From Yamagishiella unicocca (Eukaryota > Chlorophyta > Chlorophyceae > Chlamydomonadales > Volvocaceae), in contig BDSL01000069.1 of assembly GCA_003116995.1 (NCBI GenBank), positions 496,001 to 560,000 on the forward strand: a stretch of 64,000 nt of DNA, written 5' to 3'. Of the stretch, positions 55,683 through 64,000 are shown one piece after another. The notes under the pieces are model-generated. The model searched no databases, was not told the DNA's origin, and saw only the letters and a program-made list of their open reading frames with translations. The translations under genes and the position numbers were made by a program. How positions within the stretch are numbered: the stretch's first letter is position 1; every line of letters begins with the position of its first letter.

Positions 55683-57412
55683 TAGTGCATGAAGCCTCCC
55701 AGGACGCCGTCGTAGCGGACGACATCGACCCAGGCGGGCGGGGGGGGCGCGGGGGGCGGGGGCGGCGGTGGCGGAGCGGTCGCCAGGCTGGGGGCGTCGA
55801 GGACAGCGCCCATGTCCACCTCATCGTCGAGGAGGGTGCCGGGCAGGTAGGCGAGGCGAGGGCGCTGGCGCCGTGGCAAGGCCTCCACATCGACAGGCGG
55901 GTCCAGGGGGTGGCCACGGGTGTCAGCCGCCGCAGGGGGGGGGGCGGCGGGGGGGGCGGGGGAGAGGCCCGTAGGAGCCCGGGGGGCCGGGGTCCCCGCC
56001 ACAGAGGCCGCGCCAGCACCGGGGGAGGTGGGGAGGGCAGGGGGTGCAAGCGGCGCCGGGGGCTCGGCCAGCTGCAGGTGCAGCTGTGCACCCTCCGCGC
56101 ACGGGGCCACCGTCGGCCCGGGGGCGGCAGGGGCGGCAGGGCCGCCGGAGCCGGGGGGGCCGCCGGAGCCAGGGGGCCGCCGGAGCCGGGGGGGCCGCCG
56201 GAGCCGGGGGGGCCGCCGGAGCCGGGGGGCCGCCGGAGCCGGGGGGCCGCCGGAGCCGGTGGGGCCGCCGGAGCCGGTGGGGCCGCCGGAGCCGGTGGGG
56301 CCGCCGGAGCCGGTGGGGCCGCCGGAGCCGGTGGGGCCGCCGGAGCCGCTGGGGCCGCCGGAGCCGGTGGGGCCGCCGGAGCCGGTGGGGCCGCCTGAGC
56401 CGGTGCGGGCGCCGGAGCCGCTGGGGCCACCAGAGCTGTGGGGGCCGCCGGAGACGGGGGGGCCGCCGGAGCCGTTGAGGCCGCCGGAGCCGCTGGGGCC
56501 GCCGGAGCCGTTGGGGCTGCCGGAGCCGGTGGGGCCGCCGGAGGTGCTGGGGGTACCCGTGGCCCCTGGGCGAGCCGGGGTGGCCACCGGGGCACGAGGG
56601 CCCCCCCAGGCTGGAGCACGGCCGGCCGCGACAGGGGCGGTCTGGGCACGGCGGGCGCAGTCCCGAGCGGCGGCCTGTTGGGCCTGGTAGACATCCATGT
56701 CGATGGTCCCCAGGCGCACCTTGAACGGGACGGCACCGCGGACGTCCAGGGTAAGGGGCAGGGCTGCAGGCAGGACGGTATCGGGCGGCAGGGTCACCAG
56801 CCAGCGGTCCCGGATCACCAGGGCTTCGGGGATCCGGCAGAGGGTGTACGGGGTGGCGGAGAGGACGGAAGCGCCGAGGCTGGCCGCCATCTGGGCGCGG
56901 ACACTGGCTGCGGAGAGCGCCGCGGGCCAGCCCGAGGTCAGCAGGGTCAGGGGGCGGGGGCGGAGGTAGCGGTCGCCGGTGGCAGCCGACCAGACGAGGG
57001 GAGGTGCGTCCCGTTGGATAGCCGAGGTGGTGAGGCAGCTGTGGGCATCCAGGAGGAGGGCGAGCTGCGCGATCAGAGGCGGGTCGAAGACCAGGTCGAA
57101 ACGGATGGAGAGACCCCCCGGGACGTTGACGAGGGGGCAGCCGCCCACACCACCGGGGGCGGTGAGGCCGTGGGCTGCGGCGAAGGCGAACACCGGCTGC
57201 AGGCCCTTCAGGAGGGAGCGCAGGAAGGGGTCGGTGCGGCCGGCCACCGTGTTGGCCCGAGAGCCGCGCACGATGGCGGTGAAGGAGGCGACCACCAGGC
57301 GCGATTGCCCCACCTCCCGGGCCAAGCCAGGGACACAGTCGACGGGGATGGCGGACGGGGCCGAGCGAGCGCCGCCAGTGCTAGCACCGGCACCACGCTC
57401 ACGGCGCGCCAT
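55682..57412 (-). CDS. LINE ORF1 protein with Gly/Ser/Pro repeat
   Basis: The first ATG is at 57412 ([14 protein letters not shown]); the frame is open about 18 codons further upstream without ATG. The N-terminal half ([56 protein letters not shown]) is non-repetitive and probably the RNA-binding or assembly part. I do not see a zinc knuckle or a clear RRM. Residues encoded by about 56560-56130 are tandem [15 protein letters not shown] units, then Pro-rich sequence. It ends GGFMH at a TAA that shares one base with the ORF2 ATG. It presumably packages element RNA with ORF2 protein. Confidence 0.8.
   Translation of the reverse strand: MARRERGAGASTGGARSAPSAIPVDCVPGLAREVGQSRLVVASFTAIVRGSRANTVAGRTDPFLRSLLKGLQPVFAFAAAHGLTAPGGVGGCPLVNVPGGLSIRFDLVFDPPLIAQLALLLDAHSCLTTSAIQRDAPPLVWSAATGDRYLRPRPLTLLTSGWPAALSAASVRAQMAASLGASVLSATPYTLCRIPEALVIRDRWLVTLPPDTVLPAALPLTLDVRGAVPFKVRLGTIDMDVYQAQQAAARDCARRAQTAPVAAGRAPAWGGPRAPVATPARPGATGTPSTSGGPTGSGSPNGSGGPSGSGGLNGSGGPPVSGGPHSSGGPSGSGARTGSGGPTGSGGPTGSGGPSGSGGPTGSGGPTGSGGPTGSGGPTGSGGPTGSGGPPAPAAPRLRRPPRLRRPPRLRRPPGSGGPPGSGGPAAPAAPGPTVAPCAEGAQLHLQLAEPPAPLAPPALPTSPGAGAASVAGTPAPRAPTGLSPAPPAAPPPAAADTRGHPLDPPVDVEALPRRQRPRLAYLPGTLLDDEVDMGAVLDAPSLATAPPPPPPPPAPPPPAWVDVVRYDGVLGGFMH
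56150..56545 (-). repeat. 15-bp tandem repeat inside LINE ORF1
   Basis: Repeats of GCCGCCGGAGCCGGTGGG (plus strand) encode P-T-G-S-G on the coding strand. The length stays in frame except where single G-run changes near 56160-56260 move the coding pattern from GSGG to PAAP, indicating small compensating indels. Confidence 0.8.
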
Positions 57413-57481
57413 GTCGCGAGCGGTCCAGTTACAGGGCCGGGGCGGCACCTCCGCGGTCAGCGGCACCGGCCATGAAGGCTA

Positions 57482-57713
57482 AACTGATAAGCAGATCGGA
57501 TAAGCAGACCTGATAAGCAGACCTGAGAAGCAGAACTGATAAGCAGAACTGATAAGCAGAACTGATCAGCAGAACTGATAAGCAGAACTGATAAGCAGAA
57601 CTGATAAGCAGAACTGATAAGCAGAACTGATAAGCAGACCTGAGAAGCAGAACTGATAAGCAGAACTGATAAGCAGAACTGATAAGCAGAACTGACGAGC
57701 CCTATAAGCAGAC
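57482..57713. repeat. 13-bp tandem repeat at LINE 5' side
   Basis: About seventeen units of CTGATAAGCAGAA, with ACC and GAG variants. It lies upstream of ORF1 in the LINE's orientation, so it is either a 5' UTR monomer array or the target array. The core TAAGCAGA also begins the putative target duplication at 57731. Confidence 0.9.
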
Positions 57714-57777
57714 CATTGTAGCGAGCCCTATAAGCAGAATGCGAGTATGGACTGTACAAGCATGGTCTGTACAAGCA

Positions 57778-57960
57778 TGTAAGGCGCGCGTAAGGCCCTA
57801 ATGGTCGTACTGCGCTCCGCGTGACATAATGTACACATCACGACTCGATAGTCAACGACTATAAAAGGAAGTCCTCTTTGTGCCTGCTCGGTAGACATAA
57901 CGTTGGGGGATCATCTCCTCCACAGGCCGTATTCTTAGTACGACACTCTTCTTCCTAACA
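57778..57960 (+). repeat. 5' LTR, 183 bp
   Basis: Begins TGTAAGGCGCGCG and ends CTTCCTAACA, the TG...CA ends expected of an LTR. A TATAAAA box at 57860-57866 would place the transcription start in the last third of the LTR. Confidence 0.9.
57860..57866 (+). promoter_or_regulatory. TATA box of the LTR promoter
   Basis: TATAAAA in the middle of the 183-bp LTR, ahead of the primer-binding site and gag. The identical inverted LTR carries the same box on the minus strand at 63871-63877. Confidence 0.7.
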
Positions 57961-57962
57961 AC

Positions 57963-57985
57963 TGGCATCTGAGACAGGTTCGATC
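57963..57985 (+). promoter_or_regulatory. primer-binding site, initiator-Met tRNA type
   Basis: TGGCATCTGAGACAGGTTCG, two bases after the LTR, closely follows the plant-type initiator methionine tRNA primer site (TGGTATCAGAGCCAGGTTTC), including the CGATC that matches the unusual T-loop of initiator tRNA. Confidence 0.7.
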
Positions 57986-58057
57986 GCTGGAGGCCTCTCG
58001 GTCTCGCGAAAGAGCTCGGCGCTTAACGCGCTTATTTTTTTTTCTCCTCGGCCCACA

Positions 58058-59847
58058 ATGTCGGCCAAAATGGACTGCGATACGACGGTACGCAACATGG
58101 CGACCCTTCCGCCGCCCAAAGCGCTAAGACGCTCATACCGTAGCATGTACAATGCCTTCCTTGCTATGCCTAGCACTGATTTGCTACTTGAGCTAGCCTA
58201 CTCGGCCGGAAAATCCGCCCTGACGAACGTAGATGTCACATTCTACCTCCGCTTGGTCGAAGGGAACCACGACCATCTCCCGGGATTAAATTATTCCACC
58301 ATCCTCCGCCTAAAACGGATTATCCTCTTCCAACGCCTACAGGCTGCGGGCGCATTCCGGGCGACGTCAACGACGCTGTCGACCTGGACTCCATAGAGAA
58401 TATGGACTTCAGCGAGCTGCTGGACGCAGGTACTAAGATACCATCGCTTAAAGTGCTCCAGCAAACGCAGGCCGATTTTGACGCCCTGCGCACGCTGACA
58501 AACGCCCCGCAAAATGCCGACTCGGAGCCCCAGGTTTTTACCGCACGGGCGATCGACTCACCCAGACCCCCGCCGCCTAACGCAGATGAGCCGGCAACGG
58601 AGAACGTGCCGCCGCCGCCGCCGGCCCAAGTGCCGCCGCCACCGGCCAACGTGCCCATGGACGAGCAGACCAAGCTGCAGGCTATGATCCAAACAGCTGT
58701 CCAAGCGGCACTCGCGGCCGTTACCTCGCCTGCGGTCCCGCCAGCGCTGCCCGTACCGGAGCACGCCGCGGCGCCGTTCATGCAACCAGGACCCGCGCCC
58801 ACGCCAGCCCCTGCAGTACCTGCACCGGCGGCTCCGGCGGCTCCTATCAACACCGTGAGTCTGGGAACGGGCGCAACTAGCGCTTATCCGGGTGCTACTC
58901 CCACGGGCACTCCTGCGGCACACGCAGCCATAACCACTGGGACCAGCAATACCCATTCGCGTGCGCTGCGACAGCCGCCTATTTTCTTAGGGCGCAGCAG
59001 CAACCAGATCTCGGACCCCGACATTTGGTTTGACACCACTATCCGATACCTGAGGGCCAACAATTGCGACCCCATCGAGAGCATGCGATATTACGTGGGC
59101 GGTCCGGCTGCTAAATGGTACAGCGGCTTGTGCGAACGGCACGCAGTGCTAGGTGCTCCGCCCCTCTCAGTAGCAACCATGCGCGCGGATTTCATTCTCC
59201 TTTACGGGGACGTTCGCCGCGGCACGCCCCAAGAGGTTCGCCAACGTTTGCACTCTGGCGAGCACCATCAGAAGCCTCACGAATCCATTGGCGATTACGC
59301 GCAGCGCTTCCGGGAACTAACTCGCGATGATCCCGACATTTCCCAAGTTGACTTGTGCGCCTGGTTCCTAAACGGAATGCTTGCTCAATTGCAGCGCTCG
59401 TGTGCTTCGGATGCCAACGGCAACCCTTGGGCCGCTTTTGACGCCCTGCTTACTTACGCCCACGGCCAGGAATCGCGCTCACTCATCGGCAAAAAGACCG
59501 TCCGCTTTGGCCTCCTCAAAGGAACCGCCCCCGCCCCTCCCAAGCAGGCTGCAAATCGCGGCAATGGCAACCGCGACCGCCGCCGGAATGGCGGCGACCG
59601 CGGCAATGGCCGGAATGGCGGCGACCGCGGCAACGGCCGCAATGGCGAAGACCGCGGCAACGGCCGGTCTTACCGCCGAACCTCCGAGCGCGAGAAGGAG
59701 CGCGAGGACATTAGGCGTGAAAATTTGGCCAAGGCTGGCCTATGTTACCACTGCGGCGCTCCTTTCGGGAAGGGCCACCGCTGTCAGGAGTCCAAGCGGC
59801 AGCGCAGGGACGGTCCGAGCGGTTCCGACGGCGCAGCGGCTAACTAG
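58058..59847 (+). CDS. Gag polyprotein with zinc knuckle, frameshifted
   Basis: ATG 58058 (context CACAATGTC) opens MSAKMDCDTTVRNMATLP but hits a stop at 58394. From about 58335 the neighbouring frame continues sensibly (GRIPGDVNDAVDLDSIEN) into the main gag frame to TAG 59845. One base has been gained or lost near 58330-58345, or a programmed shift is used. The main frame has a Pro/Ala-rich segment, a gag core (WFDTTIRYLRANNCDPIESM, SIGDYAQRFRELT), a triplicated R-N-G-G-D-R-G-N-G repeat and the knuckle CYHCGAPFGKGHRC. It packages RNA and forms particles. Pol follows in the same frame after one TAG. Confidence 0.85.
59845..59847 (+). promoter_or_regulatory. gag-pol junction: single in-frame TAG
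   Basis: Main gag frame and pol frame are the same (both frame 1). After AAC-TAG-GGG-GTT the reading stays open through the pol ATG at 59905. The layout fits stop-codon readthrough, with G immediately after the UAG as in gammaretroviruses. It could also be a plain nonsense mutation. Confidence 0.6.
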
Positions 59848-59904
59848 GGGGTTGCCCATGCTGGCATCACGGGTTCACAGCATGGGTTATCCCAGGACAC
59901 TGAG

Positions 59905-62900
59905 ATGCTAGAGCCTCCTTCCTTGCCTGAATGGCCGGATAAGCCGGTACGTGTGCATCGATCAATTTTCTTGAAGCTGCAAAAGCTTTCTAAAAGGCAA
60001 TTTGTATTCGACGCTACGTGTAACGGAACGGAATCGCTCTGCCCTCTGTCGCCACTCCCGTGTACGTCATTTCTCACTCACGACGTCGGCAACCACCACG
60101 TTTGGGCAAGCCCTCAGTACTCGGAAATTCCGGAGTTCCTCAAACACTATGAAGCCTGCAAAAGCAAGGCTCCTGACGCAACAAGTGCAGTCTTTTTGGT
60201 GCCTAAACGGCCCGACATTCAGCAACTATTCACCTCTCGCCACTGGACCCTGCTTCGTGAATTTGACCAAGGCTCTCATCTCTTCGCAGTGCATGAGGCT
60301 AACGGCGGCCACTCTGACTTAGGCCCCACCCCCGTTCCCATGCAAGCCTGGTTAAACCCCTGCGGCGTTCAAGCAAGTTGCTCCTCGCTAAATAGCGATG
60401 ATTCATCCCTGATACTGCAAATGCGTATTGGCGGCCTAAGAGCCTCAGCCCTGATTGATACAGGTGCCTCCCACGTCTTGCTATCGCAAGCATTTGTCGA
60501 AAAACTCGGCCTCCGCCCTACCGCAAGCCACGTTACTTCGTGTACTTTGGGCGATGGTGCTAACTCAGTACCACTCCTCGGACAAATTACAATTACTTGT
60601 CGTGTCAAAGACTTCCGCTGCGAGCTCAACGCTCTCGTCATACCTCGATTACTCCACGGCTTCGACCTCATTCTCGGTAGTCAGTGGCTCTCCTCGCATA
60701 AAGCGATCCTCGACTTCAACACTGGCTCGTGCACGGTCCGGCGCAACGGCCGCTCCCACAAGCTACTAAGTACCAACAAGTCCTTGCCGCCATCCATGGC
60801 TGCCCTCCGTGCTAAAACTGCACTGGACGCAAACGCGCCCACAACTCCACTCATCTCTTTAAAGCAGTTTAAACGCCTTCAGAAGAAGGGCAATCGCTGC
60901 TTCACGGCGCTCATACAGAGCGACCTCATGGCTCAACTAGCCGCTACCACTGCTACGGAGTCCGCGCAACCGGACCCATCACTGGTAAATCCAACAGAGC
61001 TTAATGCCCTTCTCGAGTCCTACAAAGACTTGTTTGAGCCGCTAAACCAGCTGCCGCCCGACAGGGAAGTCGGTCACACAATCCCGCTAATCGAAGGGTC
61101 ACAACCACCCTACTCGCGGCCTTACAGGCTATCTCCCGTAGAGCAAGATGAGCTAAAACGGCAAATCGATGACTTGCTCGCGAAGGGGTTCATTGAGGAA
61201 TCCAAATCACCGTACGGAGCACCGGTCCTCTTCACACTAAAGAAAGACGGCTCCCTGCGCATGGTTCTTGATTATCGGAACCTAAACAAAATCACGGTTA
61301 AGAACCGATATCCGCTGCCCAACATCACGGATCTGCTTGACAAAATGTCCGGCGCCACATGTTTCTCGTCACTAGACTTACAGTCTGGCTATCACCAAAT
61401 CCGCATCTCCGAACAGGACGTGCCTCTCACAAGCTTCGTTACGCCGTTCGGTACCTACCAGTACAAAGTGCTGTGTTTCGGACTGACAAACGCACCGGCT
61501 ACGTTCCAAAGGACAATGAACGAAATGCTCCGCCCTTTTATCGGCAAATTTGTCGTCGTTTACCTCGACGATATCATGGTCTACAGCAAAACGCCTGAAG
61601 AACACAAACGTCACCTAGAAATGGTGCTCAAAACTCTCAAAGAGAGAGAATTCAAAGTACGTTTGGACAAATGTTCATTCAACCAGAAGGAAGTAACTTT
61701 CCTGGGCCACGTAGTTGGTCGCGACGGCTTAAAAGTCGACCCCCGCAAAGTCTCCACCGTTCAAAACTGGACCACTCCCTCGGATATCTCCAGCTTACGT
61801 GGATTCTTGGGCCTCGCCAACTACTTCCGCAAATTCGTGCAGGGCTACTCGTCCCTCGTCGCCCCCTTGACCGCTCTCACAGGCCTCAAGCGTCTGCCTG
61901 AATGGACCCATCAACACCAAACTGCTTTCGACGGTGTAAAACACGCCTTAACCAACGCACCCGTGCTAAAATTGCCGGATTTTGAGAAGCCCTTTCAGGT
62001 CATCTCCGACGCCAGTATCTATGGTACAGGCGCCGTACTTATGCAGGACGAACATCCTGTCGCTTACACCAGCAAGAAGTTCATCCCTGCTGAAGTTAAC
62101 TACACTACTGAAGAGCAAGAACTGCTTGGAGTGATAAACGCCCTCGAAGAATGGCGCCCTTACTTGGAAACTGCCCAACAATCTGTCACGTTAATAACTG
62201 ACCATAACCCTCTTATCTGGTTCGATCAAAAGAAGAACCTTTCGCGTAGGCAAGCGCGCTGGCAGGAATACCTCACGCGTTTCCACTACGCCTGGCTTCA
62301 TCGCCCCGGTCGACTAAATGTCGCCGACCCTATCAGTCGCATACATGCGCCTCCTGTGCCCCAGCTAGCCACAATGGCTATCCTCTGTGTCGACTACGCA
62401 CTCTGCCTTCGGGAACCTCCGCCCCCGCCGCCAGGTGCCCCCGCAATTGCCATGTTCACTCCAGGTGTCGAGCCCTTGTTCGCGAACATGCCAACCCTCG
62501 CCGACCGTCTAAAACAGGCGTCCCCTGCGGAACCCGACCCCAGCTGGCACACCGTGTCCAAACACGAAGGTATTTACTTTAAGGGCAACAAAATTGTTGT
62601 ACCTGACGCACCTGATGTCAAAAATGATATCTTCTATGCTTACCATGACGCACCACTAGCAGGCCACCGCGGCTTTGCTCGCACCTTGCAAACCATTTCA
62701 GAACGCTTTTGGTGGCCCGGTCTCTACTCGGAGGTCCGCAAGTACGTCACATCCTGTGCTGACTGCCAACGCAACAAATCCAGCACACAGAAGCCCGCAG
62801 GTCTTTTGCAACCCCTTCCGGTTCCCACGGAGCCTTGGGAGGTCATTACTTGCGATTTCATCACCCACTTGCCCTTGACCACGCGCGGCCACACTGCCAT

Positions 62901-63885
62901 CTGCGTTTTCGTTGACAAGTTCTCCAAAATGGTGATCATTGTGCCCACAACGGACACTCTTACTACCTTGGGGTTCGCAGAAATGCTGCTGCAACATATC
63001 CTCTGCCGACATGGCACCCCTCGCATTCTGGTCACCGACCGAGATCCTCGTTTCACTGCGCAAGTGCTGGTAAACATCACTAAACGATTGCGGCTAAGAC
63101 ACGCATTATCAACATCTTACCATCCTCAAACGGACGGACAAACCGAGCGCGTTAACCGCGTTCTCGAAGAAGTACTGCGTAACTACGTAGGTCCTACTCA
63201 AAATGACTGGGATACATACCTTCCTATGGCAGAATTCGCTATCAACAATAGCAAAGCGGATGCTACAGGCTTCACGCCCTTCTTCCTCGTCTACGGCCGC
63301 AACCCGCGAGTCCCGATGGACGCAGGAATACCTCTGCCTTCAAAATACCCAGCCGCTAACAAGCTTGCTGATGACTACACCGCTCGCATAAAGCAAGCCA
63401 AAGTACATCTTGAGGCTGCGCAAAAGCGTATGAAGGACCAAGCTGATAAAAAGCGACGCAACGTGTCCTTCATTGTCGGCGCTCTCGTTCTCCTCAGTAC
63501 CAAAAATATCACCTTCAAATCGCCAGCAACGACGCAAAAGCTTCTGCCGCGATGGATCGGGCCATTCAAAGTGACCCAAAAGATCGGTGAAGTGGCATAC
63601 CGCCTCGAACTGCCGAGCAGCTTACAGTTGCACAACGTATTTCATGTATCCGTGCTGAAAACCTTTCAAGGAGGCAACACGACTACGCTCTCGCTGCCAA
63701 CTGAGCTGCAAAATTTTGAGCCCCTGCGTTCAGCTCAAATGCTCCACGCACACCGCAAACTGGTATCGAGACCAGTTGTTAGGAAGAAGAGTGTCGTACT
63801 AAGAATACGGCCTGTGGAGGAGATGATCCCCCAACGTTATGTCTACCGAGCAGGCACAAAGAGGACTTCCTTTTATAGTCGTTGA
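59905..63885 (+). CDS. Pol polyprotein: protease, RT, RNase H, integrase
   Basis: 1,326 codons, no internal stop. Aspartic protease LIDTGASHVLL (Asp185). Reverse transcriptase from LPPDREVGHTIPL through FSSLDLQSGYHQIRI to YLDD (Asp555, Asp556). RNase H begins DASIYGTGAVLMQ (Asp702). Integrase zinc finger His914, His921, Cys951, Cys954; DDE residues Asp984, Asp1045, Glu1081. A GPF-type module follows (WIGPFKVTQKIGEVAYRLEL). The sequence RSAQMLHAHRKLVSRPV could be the start of a chromodomain cut short: codons from 63777 on (KKSVVLRIRPVEEMIPQRY...) are inverted LTR, not original Pol. All enzymes look catalytically intact. It copies element RNA and inserts the cDNA into the nucleus. Confidence 0.95.
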   Translation: MLEPPSLPEWPDKPVRVHRSIFLKLQKLSKRQFVFDATCNGTESLCPLSPLPCTSFLTHDVGNHHVWASPQYSEIPEFLKHYEACKSKAPDATSAVFLVPKRPDIQQLFTSRHWTLLREFDQGSHLFAVHEANGGHSDLGPTPVPMQAWLNPCGVQASCSSLNSDDSSLILQMRIGGLRASALIDTGASHVLLSQAFVEKLGLRPTASHVTSCTLGDGANSVPLLGQITITCRVKDFRCELNALVIPRLLHGFDLILGSQWLSSHKAILDFNTGSCTVRRNGRSHKLLSTNKSLPPSMAALRAKTALDANAPTTPLISLKQFKRLQKKGNRCFTALIQSDLMAQLAATTATESAQPDPSLVNPTELNALLESYKDLFEPLNQLPPDREVGHTIPLIEGSQPPYSRPYRLSPVEQDELKRQIDDLLAKGFIEESKSPYGAPVLFTLKKDGSLRMVLDYRNLNKITVKNRYPLPNITDLLDKMSGATCFSSLDLQSGYHQIRISEQDVPLTSFVTPFGTYQYKVLCFGLTNAPATFQRTMNEMLRPFIGKFVVVYLDDIMVYSKTPEEHKRHLEMVLKTLKEREFKVRLDKCSFNQKEVTFLGHVVGRDGLKVDPRKVSTVQNWTTPSDISSLRGFLGLANYFRKFVQGYSSLVAPLTALTGLKRLPEWTHQHQTAFDGVKHALTNAPVLKLPDFEKPFQVISDASIYGTGAVLMQDEHPVAYTSKKFIPAEVNYTTEEQELLGVINALEEWRPYLETAQQSVTLITDHNPLIWFDQKKNLSRRQARWQEYLTRFHYAWLHRPGRLNVADPISRIHAPPVPQLATMAILCVDYALCLREPPPPPPGAPAIAMFTPGVEPLFANMPTLADRLKQASPAEPDPSWHTVSKHEGIYFKGNKIVVPDAPDVKNDIFYAYHDAPLAGHRGFARTLQTISERFWWPGLYSEVRKYVTSCADCQRNKSSTQKPAGLLQPLPVPTEPWEVITCDFITHLPLTTRGHTAICVFVDKFSKMVIIVPTTDTLTTLGFAEMLLQHILCRHGTPRILVTDRDPRFTAQVLVNITKRLRLRHALSTSYHPQTDGQTERVNRVLEEVLRNYVGPTQNDWDTYLPMAEFAINNSKADATGFTPFFLVYGRNPRVPMDAGIPLPSKYPAANKLADDYTARIKQAKVHLEAAQKRMKDQADKKRRNVSFIVGALVLLSTKNITFKSPATTQKLLPRWIGPFKVTQKIGEVAYRLELPSSLQLHNVFHVSVLKTFQGGNTTTLSLPTELQNFEPLRSAQMLHAHRKLVSRPVVRKKSVVLRIRPVEEMIPQRYVYRAGTKRTSFYSR

Positions 63886-63959
63886 CTATCGAGTCGTGAT
63901 GTGTACATTATGTCACGCGGAGCGCAGTACGACCATTAGGGCCTTACGCGCGCCTTACA
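63777..63959 (-). repeat. LTR in inverted orientation, identical to the 5' LTR
   Basis: Its reverse complement equals 57778-57960 over all 183 bp by direct comparison. On the minus strand it is preceded by the polypurine tract AAGGGGGGGAA (63960-63970), so in its own orientation it is a 3' LTR whose element body lies to the right of the window. Confidence 0.95.
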
Positions 63960-63970
63960 TTCCCCCCCTT
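63960..63970 (-). promoter_or_regulatory. polypurine tract of the minus-strand LTR
   Basis: AAGGGGGGGAA on the minus strand directly abuts the TG of the inverted LTR. This is where plus-strand DNA synthesis would be primed. The remaining sequence to 64000 (minus strand ATTTGGCGCCCGGGACGGGC...) would be the 3' non-coding part of that element. Confidence 0.65.
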
Positions 63971-64000
63971 CTGATGGGAAGCCCGTCCCGGGCGCCAAAT

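Larger units (their letters stand above)
50994..57730 (-). mobile_element. full-length non-LTR retrotransposon (LINE)
   Basis: Minus-strand element with ORF1 (55682-57412) and ORF2 (51351-55682), a ~360-bp 3' UTR and a 5' region containing a 13-bp tandem repeat. The sequence GCAGAATGCGAGT flanks it at 50981-50993 and 57734-57746; with the truncated copy there are three copies of this string. The APE-type endonuclease, reverse transcriptase and terminal CCHC motif fit an L1-like LINE. Both ORFs are intact, so the copy looks young. It lies antisense to, and probably in an intron or 3' flank of, the giant wall-protein gene. Exact ends rest on the flanking repeat and homology to the truncated copy. 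Confidence 0.85.
57778..63959 (+). mobile_element. Ty3/Gypsy LTR retrotransposon with inverted terminal LTRs
   Basis: 5' LTR 57778-57960, primer-binding site, gag, pol with protease, reverse transcriptase, RNase H and integrase in that order (Ty3/Gypsy order), then an identical LTR in inverse orientation at 63777-63959. The C-terminal pol frame runs 36 codons into the inverted LTR. Identical LTRs mean a recent event. The missing direct 3' LTR means that this copy was rearranged (self-integration or inversion) or that an opposite-strand copy joins here. Confidence 0.85.

Noticed and set aside
57482..57713. 13-bp repeats considered as a CRISPR array or origin iterons
   Set aside because: No spacers, and the context is a LINE 5' flank in a nuclear genome.
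57778..63959. DIRS/Kangaroo-type element suggested by inverted terminal repeats
   Set aside because: Integrase has the HHCC finger and DDE triad. No tyrosine recombinase is present, and the LTRs have TG...CA ends with a primer site and polypurine tract.

Overview
The window is nuclear DNA of a green alga of the Chlamydomonas/Volvox group. Evidence: very GC-rich sequence, dense short introns with GTGNG...CAG borders, a plastid-type chaperonin gene, a secreted protein ending in a long Ser-Pro-Pro (hydroxyproline-type) tract, and LINE and Ty3/Gypsy elements. All gene models below were spliced by eye; coordinates marked as exons have matching phases unless stated.

Layout. 1-7.4 kb: intergenic, with low-confidence coding fragments, a ~0.33 kb direct repeat pair, a 216-bp near-perfect palindrome (5224-5439), and a 470-bp unit repeated at 5999-6468 and 7116-7585. 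That unit carries the divergent start of a small membrane/coiled-coil ORF (minus strand) and exon 1 of the next gene. 7.47-17.36 kb (+): a CWF19-like (CwfJ-domain) splicing/debranching factor in about 20 exons. 17.4-20.3 kb: intergenic. 20.31-27.95 kb (+): a complete plastid chaperonin-60 beta subunit gene in 11 exons, about 632 aa. 27.95-29.98 kb: 3' UTR and intergenic. 29.99 to at least 49.99 kb (+): one giant secreted-protein gene of about 30 exons. It encodes a signal peptide, three diverged copies of a glycosidase-like module, EGF-like Cys-rich linkers, a TSP1-like Cys segment and a ~735-residue Pro-rich tract. Its 3' end is not reached.

50.1-57.7 kb (-): two LINE units in series, one 5'-truncated and one full-length with ORF1 and ORF2 (endonuclease plus reverse transcriptase), bounded by three copies of the same short sequence. 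57.78-64 kb (+): a Ty3/Gypsy element with LTR, initiator-Met-type primer site, gag (frameshifted) and a complete pol. Gag and Pol are in one frame separated by a single TAG. It ends in an identical 183-bp LTR in inverted orientation with its own polypurine tract, so the element is rearranged or runs into an opposite-strand copy.

The host genes are unrelated: nuclear RNA processing, plastid protein folding, and extracellular matrix/cell wall. The most notable observations are the triplicated glycosidase-like wall protein with a 24-nt exon carrying its putative acid/base glutamate, and the Gypsy element with inverted identical LTRs and a stop-codon gag-pol junction.
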